A stretch of 64,000 nt of DNA, taken from the NCBI GenBank assembly GCA_017311185.1, contig JAESUZ010000983.1, forward strand, positions 62,001 to 126,000, written 5' to 3'. Both the position numbers and the translations under genes were made by a program. The notes beneath the pieces were generated by a model. It saw nothing but the letters and a program-made list of their open reading frames with translations. It made no database searches and had not been told where the DNA came from. The DNA is from Proteles cristata cristata (Eukaryota > Chordata > Mammalia > Carnivora > Hyaenidae). Shown piece by piece: positions 10,476 through 21,299 of this stretch (positions are counted from its first letter, which is position 1; each line of letters starts with the position of its first letter).

Positions 10476-10702
10476 GGGGCGCCTGGGTGGCTTAGTCGGT
10501 TAAGTGTCCAACTTTCGCTTGGGTCATGATCTCGCGGTTCGTGGGTTCGAGCCCCGTGTCGGGCTCTGTGCTGACTGCCAGTTCAGAGCCTGGAGCCCGT
10601 TTCAGTCTGTGACTCCCTCTCTCTCTGACCCTCCCCTGCTCACGCTGTCTCTCTCTCTCTCCTAGAAATAAATAAAACATTAAAAAAAAAGTTTAAAAAA
10701 AA
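10476..10702 (+). repeat. CAN-SINE, sense, young subfamily (third of cluster)
   Basis: Head GGGGCGCCTGGGTGGCTTAG with the diagnostic CTTTCGCTTGGGTCATGATC and CTCGCGGTTCGTGGG blocks, a (CT)n body and the CTAGAAATAAATAAAACATT tail. It closely resembles the copies at 35193 and 58460, marking a recently active subfamily. Confidence 0.95.
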
Positions 10703-12219
10703 AATGTAAAGTGATATGTAACTTGAAAAATCATATAAAATAGAAGTTTTGTAATAGATTGTAAGCTCTCATATCAGACCCAGATATCTAATTGACTAAT
10801 ACTTCTCTTGTCTCCTTTCTCCCACCTGTCTTCCATCTTCCAGGATGGAATAAATTCTTATTCATTACAAATTCTTGGCTCCCTTTTCTACTCTCTTCCC
10901 TGTTATGGCAGGGATAGGTATGGCGGGCAGGTTTACAGCATTTCATTCCTTAGTCATCACTGTAATGTGTCTCTGAGTGGATGTGGAAGGGAGAAGGAGG
11001 TATATGCTGACTATTTCTTGACCTAGAGGTCCCTCATCCCAAATTTAGTTCCAAAAATGATTGTTTTCCTTTATTAAAAATATTGTTACTGTGTGTTTAG
11101 TGCCAGAGAAATATTGTGGTGTCTCTGACTCTACGGAGGTTAGAGTCAGAGGAGGATCTAGATAAACAAACACTTGTATACAGTGCAGTGACGGGTCTTA
11201 GAGGGTGCCACTAGGGTTAAGTGTCTTTGTGGTTACAGAAGTGGAAATAGAATAAAAACTCCTAAATTTATTATTGTGAGGACTCAAAATTCCTTTTCTT
11301 TGGCTTCCTCACTGTGTAAACTTTCCTCCTGCCCCTGTAACACATGTGACACAGCTTTCCTGATTGCTTTACCTTCAGAGAAATCGGAGCTTGGTTCTGT
11401 GGTTTGACTTTTGCTTACTTTGAGCTCCCATCATGTTCTGCTCTCCTAGAGCTGGGTTACTAACTGGACCCCTTCCCTCATATGTTTCTGACTCTTGTTT
11501 CCCAGAGCTTATAAAGTTTTGAGGCCCATTTCATACTTGGTGTATAATTTATTGTTGCATCCTGGCTCTTGTTTTGCTTTACCTCTTTAGGTCATTTGGC
11601 CTTGAACCCTCCACTGTCATAATTTTTAACACTGACCTAATCGGTTGGGAGAATTTCAGATCCAAGACTTGTGCTAAGAATTTGAATACAGCCAGGAGAT
11701 TCAGGGAGCAGGTGAGGCTAAGCAACTACCCAGTCTTTACCAGCAGTTTCTCTGTGGTGATTAAGCAATAGGTCAGCTGAGGATTTTCACTTCCCCTCTC
11801 ATGGGCCTTATACTAAGACCACTATTTCTGGAACTATTCAGGAATGATGGGATCCCTTTGAAGATGCTGTCTTCTCTGGTGATACCACTTCCAGAGCAAT
11901 ATTGCTTTCCCAAAAGTGTTCTTTCTTGTTAATCTCACTATAGCAAAGCAAGCCTCATCAGTGAGCAGTCACTAGAAATAGTTCCCATACAGAATAGTAA
12001 GCAAGTCTTAGTTGTCAGAGCTATAATTATGATTGTTTCAAAGGTGATTTTTCCTCCAAAGTTTATGCTTTTAACATCAGCTGGAATATTTCAGGAATAT
12101 TCACCTGGAATAAACATCTCAGGTGGTTTCAGGTAATCTTTAGATCTGGCATAGAACATTTGATATAATCTGAGAATTATACCTATTTATTTAATCTTAA
12201 AAGAAAATGTCTGGCTCTG

Positions 12220-12298
12220 AATGGTAGGGCAACACAGGATAGTTGGAATGGTAAGGCTTGGCATCAGACTGACTTGGGTTTAAAACCTCCTGGCTCAG
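12220..12298 (+). repeat. MIR, 5' part (split by SINE)
   Basis: GGCATCAGACTGACTTGGGT followed by the MIR core start. It continues at 12534-12690, with the GTGACCTTGGCAAGTTAATT core, after the inserted SINE. Confidence 0.75.
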
Positions 12299-12515
12299 GG
12301 ATGCCTGGGTGGCTCAGTTGGTTAGGCATCTGACTTCGGCTCAGGTCATTCTCTCACAGTTCATGGGTTCAAGCCCCCCGTCAGGCTCTGTGCTGACAGC
12401 TCAGAGCCTGGAGTCTGCTTCAGATTCTCTGTCTCCTTCTCTCTCTGACCTCCACCCTGCTCACGCTGTCTCTCTCTCTCAGAAATAAATAAAACATTAA
12501 AAATAAATAAATAAA
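12299..12515 (+). repeat. CAN-SINE, sense, with 18-bp target-site duplication
   Basis: Inserted inside a MIR. TAAAACCTCCTGGCTCAG occurs at 12281-12298 and again at 12516-12533. The tail includes an (AAAT)n expansion. It lies about 460 bp upstream of the POLD3 proline-rich exon. Confidence 0.95.
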
Positions 12516-12533
12516 TAAAACCTCCTGGCTCAG

Positions 12534-12690
12534 TTGTAAGCTCTGTGACCTTGGCAAGTTAATTAACTTCTTTGAGCATCTTTCTACTTGACTTTACTGT
12601 GTGAATAATATTTGTCTCTTAGGATTGTTATGAGGATAAATGAAACAATTGTAAGAGAAATACATGACACATGTTAGATGATCAGTGGTT
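12534..12690 (+). repeat. MIR, 3' part
   Basis: Core GTGACCTTGGCAAGTTAATT and downstream GGATTGTTATGAGGATAAAT are the conserved MIR blocks that continue 12220-12298. Confidence 0.75.
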
Positions 12691-12973
12691 ATTTATAAAA
12701 CGACTTTAGAGTTTCTGGCAAAATAAAAAGTTTAGCTAAGATAATCTCTAAGGTTTATTCCAGCTGTAATAATTCTCAATTCTCTGGGTTTTATTGTACA
12801 AAATTAATAAAATGTGTGTTTTAAAAATCTACAACTGCAAAGTCATTGGTTGTCATGAATTACTGCTTGCAAAATGTCTTTTGCTGTACATGGATGTTTA
12901 AAAAGCCACCGGAGAACGTGTTGTACCCGATAGTGCCACGGTTCTCTTAGCTAAGCTTGTTTCATTATTTCAG

Positions 12974-13086
12974 TCATACCAGAGTCTCCTGGGGATTATG
13001 AAGCTGAGTCACCGTCCCCACCTCCTCCTGCTTCTCCACCTCCTGAACCAGTGCCGAAGACTGAACCAGAGCCTCCTTCTATCAAG
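12974..13086 (+). CDS. POLD3: POLD3 coding exon (probably exon 10): proline-rich segment
   Basis: This 113-bp exon has a classic acceptor (TTATTTCAG) and donor (AAG|GTAAAG). Its first two bases complete a Val codon, then it encodes IPESPGDYEAESPSPPPPAS and PPPEPVPKTEPEPPSIK, ending on a codon boundary (phase 0). The proline-rich, acidic composition fits the disordered C-terminal arm of POLD3 that reaches PCNA. The KTEP motif is a possible SUMO-type psi-K-x-E-like site, although the residue before K is Pro, so this is weak. The preceding intron is 7.2 kb and the following one 1.2 kb. Confidence 0.96.
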
Positions 13087-14265
13087 GTAAAGCTTTACTG
13101 GGACGGTTGCCTTTCTGTGTGTCTTTGACCTTTCAGGGACCTGAAACCATGCTGAATAGGCCGCTGTTGTATAGTCCAGGGACGCCAGTAGATGGCTCTT
13201 GTCTCATTCTGCTCTCCAGTAGGTACTACAGGACGGGAATTCCCTCTCCTCACCTGCAGTTGAGAGCTCAGCTATAGGGCATAGTCTCAGGAAGGTTGCA
13301 GAGGTCAGGCCTGGGAGCGGCTTTGCTTTTCATGACCTCCAGCATCAGGGTTGCTGTGTTACCCAACTCCTGTTGGAATAGTGCAAAGAAAGGTCTTGCC
13401 TGCATCAGAGCAAAGTGTGGGAAAATAGAGTGGAACAAAAAACGTACGCAAATTTGTTGCTCTTCAGAAACTCTTCTAGAAAAGGTCAAGAAAAGCTGGC
13501 AATAAATGGGAGAAATATAGTTTTGAATAATCTTCAGCTGCATCTTGTCTATTAGTGTAGATAATGAGGAGTTGAGAAGAAGGGTTCTAACAAGATATTT
13601 TTTTCCTTTATGACTATTAATTTTCCTTAATTCATTATATTAAGACTGTCATTTAAATTTTGCTCTAATTTCCTCATTAGCTGAACAGAAAATGGGATGA
13701 AAGGCCAGTGGACATAAAAGGAAATTGGTATTAGTAATATCTGTGTGAGACTAAATTAGATGAGAGTAATGTTGCAGCATCAAGGCTAAAATAGCAAGTA
13801 TCTACGGCAAGGGTACGTGCCACGGACTTCTTGTCTGATTTAGGGAGCTTTCCTGTCTACTCCCATAATGTCTGCCACAGCCCTCCATCAAAGCCCTTAC
13901 CACAGTGGGTTGCAGTGGCCTGTTTTCCTTGCTAAGGTCCTTGTCTTACTGGTCTTTTTAACCATGGTGCCTGCACCACTCAACGAAAGTTTGTTGACTT
14001 GAATGATCACAGTTCTTTGCTGAACATGCTACTTTTCATCTCCTAAGCAATTAAACATCAAACTTGCATATCATATATAGGAATGTAACTTATCTGTATA
14101 GTAGGACCAGTCCCTAAAAGAAAATGGATAGAGTTTCTGTCTCAACTTTTTATCATAGAATATTGGAGGGTGATTATTGTAGATTAAAAAGCTTTTGTTA
14201 TTTTTCTCTGTAGATTCATTGATCAACTAAATCTTGTAACCTCTGATCTTCCTGTGATCTTTCAG
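13087..14265 (+). other. POLD3: POLD3 intron between the third and fourth visible exons
   Basis: A 1.18-kb intron with GTAAAG and CTTTCAG ends. I recognise no transposable element in it, which is notable among such repeat-rich neighbours. Overlapping open frames near 13268-13543 are on both strands and carry no known domain. Confidence 0.75.
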
Positions 14266-14341
14266 AGCTCAAATGGAGAAAAAAGAAAACGAAAACGAGT
14301 GTTGAAGTCTAAGACCTTTGTGGATGATGAAGGCTGCATGG
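14266..14341 (+). CDS. POLD3: POLD3 coding exon (probably exon 11): basic NLS-like segment
   Basis: This 76-bp exon lies between the acceptor ATCTTTCAG and the donor TGG|GTAAGA. It encodes SSNGEKRKRKRVLKSKTF and then VDDEGCM plus the first base of a Val codon. EKRKRKRVLKSK is a strong classical nuclear-localisation-type cluster. Compared with the human protein as I recall it (SSSGENKRKRKR), one residue (Asn) appears to be missing next to the basic run. This is an in-frame difference with no effect on reading frame. Splice phases agree with both neighbouring exons. Confidence 0.95.
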
Positions 14342-15328
14342 GTAAGAGTTTCTGGCTCCATGATCTCTTACAGAGCAGTGTGCTTCAAACTTGAATGTGC
14401 TCACCCCAAATGTGGCGCACATCCTGAGTAGCAGAGTATAGAGAACACCACAACAGAAGACAGAACATAGGTTCTTATTTGGATCACATGTTGTAGAAAT
14501 GAGCTTTGACGTCTTGGATAAAAGTCCTGTCACCTCTGGTGGGGTGTTTCTTGATCTATGGAATGGAAGTTAAATATCCATTTTGCCTGTATGTGGGGCT
14601 GTTGTGAAGATTCAGGTGAGGTAAACTTTAATGAAGGCATTTTCAATATGGAAACCATAATACCAACTTAAAATGTTGTTATAGACATTGAGAAACTTTT
14701 TTTTCCCTAGAATGGTTTTTTAATACATTTGAAGAGTAGAAAAGAAGCCCCCACGGATGATTAGACTCTGAAGAGAGTGTCAGGAGTCTTCTTGTCCCAT
14801 CTCTCCAGAGGGATTTGACTCTTCCAAATCATTTCCTTTATGTTTCCTGTTTGTAAGTCATGGTAAATAAAAGCATGTGCTTCTTATGGTGACCTAGAGG
14901 GGAATTAGAATTTAGCTTTTCAGTTATAGGTTGAATTCTTCAGCCATGTTTAACCTTGTTCTACCCTTCCACCGTTGACTCAGACTTCTCTGGGGCTTTC
15001 ACACTTGCAGGCCATTGGGATGCTGTGATCCTGGTACTATCATTTTGTGTTTACAAAGACTAGTGGGCTTAGTCTTGGAAACCTCTTCTTAGTTGTATAG
15101 CCTGTAATTGTAGTTCCTCCCTTCCTGTGGCACCTGCTCTCCTAAAGAAGTATTTTTTTCCTTTTTGACTTTCTTTTTCCGGTTCAAACTTTTGTCTTAA
15201 AAAGATTGATCAATTCTGAAGAATCTTCTTTTCCTAGGTTGTGTGGTTGTTAGAATTAGTGCGAGCCCCATCCCATTGTTCTCCACCTTCCACTCCTCTG
15301 AAAAGGTCTCTGCCATTTTTTTTTAAAG

Positions 15329-15522
15329 ATTTTTTTTTTTAATGTTTATTTTTAAGAGAGTGCATGCAAGTGGGGAAGGGGCAGAGAGTAGGGGAGACAG
15401 AATCCGAAGCAGGCTCTGCGCTGCCAGCACAAAGCCTGATGTGGGGCCCAAACCTGCGAACTGGGGGATCATGACCTGAGTTGAAGTCCAATGTTCAACC
15501 AGCTGAGCCACCCAGGTGCCCT
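15329..15522 (-). repeat. CAN-SINE, antisense
   Basis: TTTTTTTAATGTTTATTTTTAAGAGAGTG through GCAGGCTCTGCGCTGCCAGC to the inverted head GAGCCACCCAGGTGCCCTA. Moderately diverged. Confidence 0.9.
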
Positions 15523-16904
15523 AGGCGTGTGGCATTTCAATTGTAGCATATGATCAGGGAATAAAAATCCTTACACTGGAAATTGGTCTTTTCAGTGCCA
15601 AATTTTTTGTGAGCCTATGAATTCTGGACTTTGAGTTAGGGTTGTTTTTCTGTATTTTGTTTTGTTTGCTTTCAGTCTTCTAATAGTGTGTTTTCAAGCC
15701 TTTTGGTTTGACTATTGGTGATAATATATATATTTACTATTAAAGTTCTTATTCTTTTTCCTTTGATTTAAATTTAAATGGACAAAAGCATCAGTGTCAG
15801 TTTTTTTCTCCTTCTACCCCAAAAGAAAAGTGTCAGCTGTATCATTGTGAGCATTTACTGGGAGTTTGTGGCTAATTACCTGTTGTTTTGTTCAAAACAC
15901 AGTACTCAATTTTGTCCAGGTATGGAATGTGGACTTTTTGTGCTCTTGTCTCCAGACAGGACTACTAAGAGCCTTGGATGCCACAATGAAAACCGTGCTC
16001 ACGTAGCACTTTTTTTTTTTTTTTTAAGGTTTTTAGTCCAAGCTCAACCTACTGAATCTTGGCTCTTGTTACCAACAAAGGAGTTATACTTTTCTTTCTG
16101 TTCAGACCGTTCCAAGTATACGAGCACAGGGGGCTTGCCCTGTCCTATGCTGGATGAGAGCTGGTCTGGGGGTTTTCAAAACTGATCTTTCGCTTTCTGT
16201 GACTTTGCTTTAGTGACTGGGTAGTTGGGCCCCTGAGATTAGTGTGGGGTAGACTTTTGGACAAGTTAGATTTCTAACAGTAAAACATTGTTTGACTAGA
16301 GAATAATTCTGATATTACCCATGTAAACTGGGCTCTTTGTTTGTTTGTTTGTTTTAATGGCAGCCCAGAAAAGTTGCATGTTACTTAAAATAAAGTTTCT
16401 GTATCTTTTAAGTTGAAATCTCCTTTGTCTTGTAGTTTGAAGTAACTAAATCTTTGAATATAGAAATCCTTCTGTTTGCTCTTGAGGTATACAAAGTGTG
16501 CTGCTTAAGAAATTTTGTTGGTCTTGCCCTGACTGGTTTTAACTCCCCCAAGCAATGCATTGCACAGAATTGGCAATGAGACAAACAGTGGTTTCAGTAA
16601 TAAGTAATGAAATAATGAGCTAATTGATTTTGGAGTTTAACATTATAGACCTGATGCCATTTGAATACAAAGTATAGTTTATGAAGTCTTACACCACCAA
16701 CTAGTAGTAAGTTGTTTCTTTCTTATTTCTGCATTTGGCTCTTCAGACTTCCCTAATTTGAGATATTGAGTAGATAGCAGCTCATAAGTTTGTTCCAGTA
16801 ATCAGTTACATAATGCTTTTCAGGTTGCTGATGACATGGGGGAGGTGTTCAGAGATTAAAATTGCTGAACTGATAGGTATGCCATGGGGATTCCTTAAGT
16901 ATCT

Positions 16905-17060
16905 TAGAGCAGCATTTCTCAAACTTCACATTACTTGAAGATCTTGCTAAAATTCAAATTCTGATTAAGTAGGCCCTCAGGTAGGACCTGAAGTTCTGCA
17001 TTTCTAATAAACTCATGTGAGTGTCTAATGCCTCTGGTCTGTGGAGCACAGTTGAGTAGT
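16905..17060 (+). repeat. MER5A-type (hAT-Charlie) non-autonomous DNA transposon remnant, sense
   Basis: GCAGCATTTCTCAAACTTCA, then TTCTGCATTTCTAATAAACTC and the GTCTGTGGAGCACA end match the MER5A layout of a short palindromic-ended element. Diverged as expected for a placental-ancestral copy. Confidence 0.75.
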
Positions 17061-17391
17061 AAGGCCTTTGAGGACACTTTACTTATATATATATATCAGT
17101 GATTTTTAGCCTGTATGTTGATAGGAATCAGCAAATGAATTCTAGGCCCTTAAAAGTAATGGCAAATCCTAGGAACTCTTAGGGAGGGAACTGTTAATTA
17201 TGTACTCTTAATGAGATTAGATGAGTATGGTGAAGGAATGCTCCACTGGCAATGGCCAGTTGATGTCCAGTATGGCTTTGCCATTGTGAGAGAGAAGACC
17301 AGCATTGATGGGTCCTTGCTAAGATCACTAGGTGCATCCGTACCTTCTGTGAGGCAGTTACCCCCATTTTACAGGGGAAGAAAGAATAGGG

Positions 17392-17568
17392 ATTCTCAAG
17401 GTGTGGTCCCCAGACTAGCAGCATCAGAATTTCCTGGGAACATGTTAGAAAAGCAAATTCTCAAGTCCATCCGTCACCTACTGACTTTGAAACTCTGGAA
17501 TTAGAGTCCAGCAATCTGCTTTAATAAGCCTTGCAGGTGATCCTGATGCATATCAAAAGTTTGAGAAT
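17392..17568 (-). repeat. MER5A-type DNA transposon remnant, antisense
   Basis: TTCTCAAGGTGTGGTCCCCA...CAGCATCAGAATTTCCTGGG and the far end AAAGTTTGAGAATT are the inverse of the MER5A ends. It lies 330 bp from another copy in the opposite orientation. Confidence 0.78.
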
Positions 17569-18700
17569 TTATAAGTGGCAGACTACATATTAGAATGCAG
17601 ATGTATTTGATTCCAAAGCCACTGCCTCTGGAGCAGTTTGTTCTCAATCACTAATTAAGTACTTAAAACTATTATTGTCCTTTAATGAGACAAAATACCT
17701 TTCACTTTAATTGTTTGGGCGTTTATGATGCATATCAGGCTCCTGTGTTCAGCTAAGAGGAGATGTTTTCCTTTACTGTTTCTGTTCATCTTCCTGCTGC
17801 TACCAGGAAGGCTGAGAAAGAATTTAGAAGACTTTGGTTATACAGCTGCTGCAGCTCTCTAAAGTCACAGGAAGGTGGCATTGCGCTGTTTCTCGTGGTT
17901 GGTTTGTGTGCTCCAGTATTACTGAAGAGACCCTCGTCATTTCTGTGACATCATTGTTGGAAGCTATTGTTGGAAGCTATTGTCTGTGCCTATGCCCTTT
18001 TCAGCTTCCTTATACTGACTGTTCACTGGTAAAATTCTTTTCAAAGGTCAGTGAATTTTATTGGTATAAGAAAAGGCAAACGTATGCCTTTGGCTGATAG
18101 GGCATTAAGAGAATTGGTAACTTTGTTTCTCATTTTATCATTGTCTTAAGATCAAGTTTGTTATGATTGAGTTTGCTTGGGGCAGTTTTCTTCACAATGC
18201 AGACCACTAGTAGTAAGTGTTGAGTCATTTAGAACTAAGAACCAAACAATTGAGTAATCTGCAATTCTTTGTATTTAGGATGTGCAGAGAGTGAGTGGGT
18301 GATGTCAGGATATATCTAGCCAGTAGGGCCTATGACTGTGAGCCTGGCTAGACAGGATGAGGACTGGTGAATAGAGCAGAGATTAAGATCTGGAAAAGCA
18401 GGTGGGTACTGTGGGTCAGAGAAGTGAGACTGAAGAAGTCAAAGCATGGAGGTGTTTGAGATACAGACAGTTCAATTTAGAGTTCAGAAAGTTAGCTAGC
18501 ATAGACCGGGACCCAAATGCAGAATTTGGGCAATCAAATAATAAGGACCCATTGAAAGGCATGGGCATAGCAGTGAGACAGTAAGGGTGTATGTTGGCTC
18601 TGAGCCCCAGCTAGTGGTTGTATGAGTTCATGATACATACTTCCTATCTGTGGTCTGATCTGATCTCCCAGTGGGAGAAGGCTCTAGTACTAGGTAAGCT

Positions 18701-18767
18701 GATCAGAGGGTCTCCCTTGATCAGAAGGTCTCCCTTGATCAGAGGGTCTCCCTTGATCAGAGGGTCT
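18701..18767. repeat. 18-bp minisatellite, about 3.7 copies, next to last POLD3 exon
   Basis: Unit GATCAGAGGGTCTCCCTT is repeated at 18701-18718, 18719-18736, 18737-18754 and, in part, 18755-18767. One base differs in the second copy. The array ends 94 bp before the acceptor of the terminal exon. Its length divides by three, so it keeps an open frame (RPSDQG repeats on the minus strand), but nothing suggests translation. Confidence 0.93.
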
Positions 18768-18861
18768 GAGAGAATTGGAATGAACAAGACATCTCATTCT
18801 CTTGATAGTGTGTTCTAAATGACTCGACCCACTCGTTTCCCATGTTTTCTTATTCTGCCAG

Positions 18862-19064
18862 TGACTGAAAAAGTCTATGTGAGTGAATCCTGCACAGATA
18901 GTGAAGAGGAGCTTAAGATGAAGACCTCCTCCGTACATAGACCCTCCGCCATGACCATGAAAAAAGAACCCAAAGAAGAACGAAAGGGCCCAAAGAAAGG
19001 GACTGCTGCTCTGGGCAAAACCAACAGACAAGTGTCCATTACCGGCTTCTTCCAGAGGAAGTGA
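18862..19064 (+). CDS. POLD3: POLD3 terminal coding exon (probably exon 12): C-terminus with PCNA-binding PIP box and stop
   Basis: The acceptor is TTCTGCCAG. The first two bases complete a Val codon and 66 further codons follow before TGA (19062-19064). The segment starts TEKVYVSESCTDSEEELKMK, an acidic serine/threonine patch. It continues through MKKEP, a good match to the psi-K-x-E SUMO consensus, and the basic KEERKGPKKG stretch. It ends with QVSITGFFQRK. QVSITGFF (19029-19052) is a canonical PIP box (Q-x-x-hydrophobic-x-x-aromatic-aromatic), the motif by which POLD3 docks pol delta on the PCNA clamp; Gln, Ile, Phe and Phe are all present. The exon continues into the 3'UTR. No damaging change is visible, so the gene appears functional here. 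Confidence 0.97.
19029..19052 (+). other. POLD3: PIP-box codons of POLD3 (PCNA-interacting peptide)
   Basis: The eight codons encode Q-V-S-I-T-G-F-F, followed by QRK and the stop. Spacing and residues match the PIP consensus exactly. In polymerase delta this motif contributes to processive synthesis on PCNA-loaded DNA (established for the family). Confidence 0.95.
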
Positions 19065-20592
19065 ACTGCCATCTCTGTTAGGTCAGAGACGTGGAGTGGT
19101 CAGGGGAGAAGACCAAGACAGACAGACTCTCACTTACTGTGTAAGTTCATCCTGTGCCTCACCTTGCGTATATCAAAAGACTTCTTCCATCCTGTGAGGT
19201 TTTTACTGTTTCTGGTTTTTAACCAAAGGGAAATCAGCTGGAAGCAAGAGACAAAAGAATATTTAAGAAGCTGTTGTGTTGTAAGGACATTTTTAAAAGC
19301 ACAATCTTGACCTGCTCTGGAGAAGAATCCACTCCAAAAGTAAATTGGAACAGGTTTCATTTAGTTGCTAATTCACTGGTCCCTACCCAACCCTGTGTCC
19401 TGAGCACTTATGGCTCAGGAAGTATTCCTTCTTGTTCCTTTGTATTCTCTGGATTTGTGTGGGTCTTCATTTATCCCTGAATTTTACTGGCTGTGTTTAC
19501 CACTGCCCCCTACCCCCACCCCCTGTAATCCCTTCCCCACTACAATACTTCTATGTGAAGCCATTTTCTGCAAGTCTTTTAAATCTTGGTCAGACTAAAG
19601 GCTGAAACAAAAATCTCCCTATAATCCTCTAATCCTCTCTTCCTCTGTTATAAAGTACACTGACACCTGGCTACAGACCAGCACATTGCTTATGTTCTGC
19701 CCCTTTCCCAAAAGCTCTCTCGACCTTTACTTGCAATTAGTAGGTAGGGAAAAGCCTCAGGCAGAGCGCAAATAGAAATGTACTGATGCATTCAACTCCA
19801 CCAGAAATTACTTAGTGTCAGCATTGACGATAGTAGAGGCCTTGCCATGTTGCTGACACAGGGCATGCTTTACGCTTCTCTTTGTGATTTTTTATCTCTT
19901 CCTCTCTCCCTTTTCACTGTTAGTACCTAGAGAGTGAAACCCAGGCAATGAAATGGAGGCTAAAAAGAAAGCCCTTTCTACATGCAGGGTACAACAGTTA
20001 AGAAAAAGTTCTCCTTCTCAAGGAACTTGAATGTTCAGAAACCGCAATTTTCTGGGAAGGTAATAAGGAAGAGATAAAGCCACATTTTTATACAGATGTT
20101 GCTCCTCTGTATTTTTAACCCTGCCATTTGCCTAAAAGTACAGGCTGCCCAAGAAAAGGTGGAGAAACTGTGTTGTTAATAGGACTAAACAGCAAGTAAC
20201 ACATTCTCATTTGTTACTTATGGAAAATCATCTATTCCATTGATAACTTTTAAGTGATTTCCATGATGGCTGGACAGTGAGCTCAGTGGATCAAGGTGGT
20301 GAGGTGGTGATCTTGTACAGTGAGCTTCGGGAAAAGAACACAGTCTCAGCTGCTGACATGACTCACCACTGACAGACGAGGGATGTCTGACTTAGCCTGC
20401 GTATGTCGTGATGCAGTCAGCCGTCTGCTGTTTAAGGTTAGGATTCTAACTGACCTTGGATTCGTGCGAACATATTCAGCAATCGTCACCCAGGGCTCTC
20501 CAGTCAGGCACCCCATGGACTTGATTGAGACCAGAAGTTTGAGATGAGTCCTGGCACTACATCTAGGACTTGAGAAGGCAGAGGCTCTGTGT

Positions 20593-20598
20593 AATAAA
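20593..20598 (+). terminator. POLD3: AATAAA poly(A) signal candidate (proximal)
   Basis: An AATAAA hexamer about 1.53 kb after the POLD3 stop. Use of this site would give a shorter 3'UTR. Downstream sequence is only moderately U/G-rich, so it is weaker than the distal candidate. Confidence 0.35.
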
Positions 20599-21023
20599 TA
20601 GAGTAAAGATTGACGTATTCCACAGCCCTTTTTCTTTTTAAGATGTAAAAGAATGGAAAGCCTGGACCTACCTTTACAAAAAACATCTGGAGAGTGATCT
20701 CTTTTAAATGGTTATTTTTGTCATTGCCTCTAGTCATTTTTCTAAATAAGAATTGGAAAAATTAAAGAAAAAAGCAACAATCTGATTTTTTGTTTTTGTT
20801 TCTGTTTTTTTATTTTGCTGGGAACTCTAGTGAAACTGAATTTTGAATTGGAAAACTCCAGTGGTGATTGGAGTTCCATCTTTGAGAGGATAGTGCAAAT
20901 CCTGTGATTGCCACGCCCAGTATGCTGCCTAAACTCAGCTGTCTGCGAGACTTAGGAGGGAGGGAGTGGTGGTCTTTTTTTTTCTTTTTATACAAAACTC
21001 TACCATGTTATCCACATGAGTTA

Positions 21024-21029
21024 AATAAA
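21024..21029 (+). terminator. POLD3: AATAAA poly(A) signal candidate (distal, favoured)
   Basis: A canonical AATAAA followed within about 20 nt by the U-rich GTTGTTTT and, further on, a GTGTGTGT-type GU stretch near 21100. Cleavage would fall near 21,045. It marks the point where insertion-free sequence gives way to repeat-bearing intergenic DNA. Confidence 0.55.
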
Positions 21030-21299
21030 TTTGAGAAGTTGTTTTAAAACAGTGCTTCACACCAAATGTCTGATGAGTCTGTTATTTGACAGGATGGCAG
21101 CAGTGTGTGTAATTATTCAAACTCTGAACAGGAACAAAGCTGGTTTTCAGTTCATATTGTTAAAACTGCACACCCATAGTCTGAGATGCACAAGTTATTT
21201 GCTGCCTTCATCATTTTTTCAACCCAGTGGGAAATCTTGGTTTCAGCCAACATCATTTTTTAGTTCATTTAGGAGAAAAATGTAGTCCTGATCTTGCAC

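Larger units (their letters stand above)
5813..12973 (+). other. POLD3: POLD3 intron between the second and third visible exons (largest in window)
   Basis: A 7.2-kb intron bounded by GTGGGC...TTTCAG. It carries an antisense MaLR LTR just after the donor, five scattered or clustered SINEs (6397, 9273, 10045, 10276, 10476), an L1 3' end (8381), and a MIR split by another SINE (12299). Stretches 6600-8290, 9450-10040 and 10710-12220 hold nothing I recognise apart from weak L2-like sequence near 11100-11220. Confidence 0.8.
14342..18861 (+). other. POLD3: POLD3 last intron
   Basis: A 4.5-kb intron. It contains a probable MIR trace (about 14520-14640), one antisense SINE (15329-15522), two MER5A-type DNA-transposon remnants in opposite orientations (16905-17060 and 17392-17568) and an 18-bp minisatellite just before the last exon. 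The stretch 15530-16900 and 17570-18690 otherwise show nothing I recognise. A 13-bp unit, ATTGTTGGAAGCT, is repeated twice near 17953-17980. Confidence 0.8.
19065..21045 (+). other. POLD3: Probable POLD3 3' untranslated region
   Basis: The non-coding continuation of the last exon holds no SINE or L1 insertion over about 2 kb, unlike the introns and the downstream DNA. That fits purifying pressure on an mRNA tail. It contains the upstream poly(A) signal candidate at 20593-20598 and the ATTAAA variant at 20761-20766, before the stronger candidate at 21024-21029. The 3' boundary is inferred from that signal, and the length is similar to what I remember for the human transcript. No conserved microRNA or AU-rich-element cluster was identified by eye. 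Confidence 0.6.

Noticed and set aside
17953..17985. Short tandem repeat ATTGTTGGAAGCT x2
   Set aside because: Two copies of 13 bp in an intron; too small to suggest function.
18690..19031. Minus-strand open frame with RPSDQG repeats
   Set aside because: It is the translation of the 18-bp minisatellite plus the antisense of a POLD3 exon; the coding strand is clearly the + strand.
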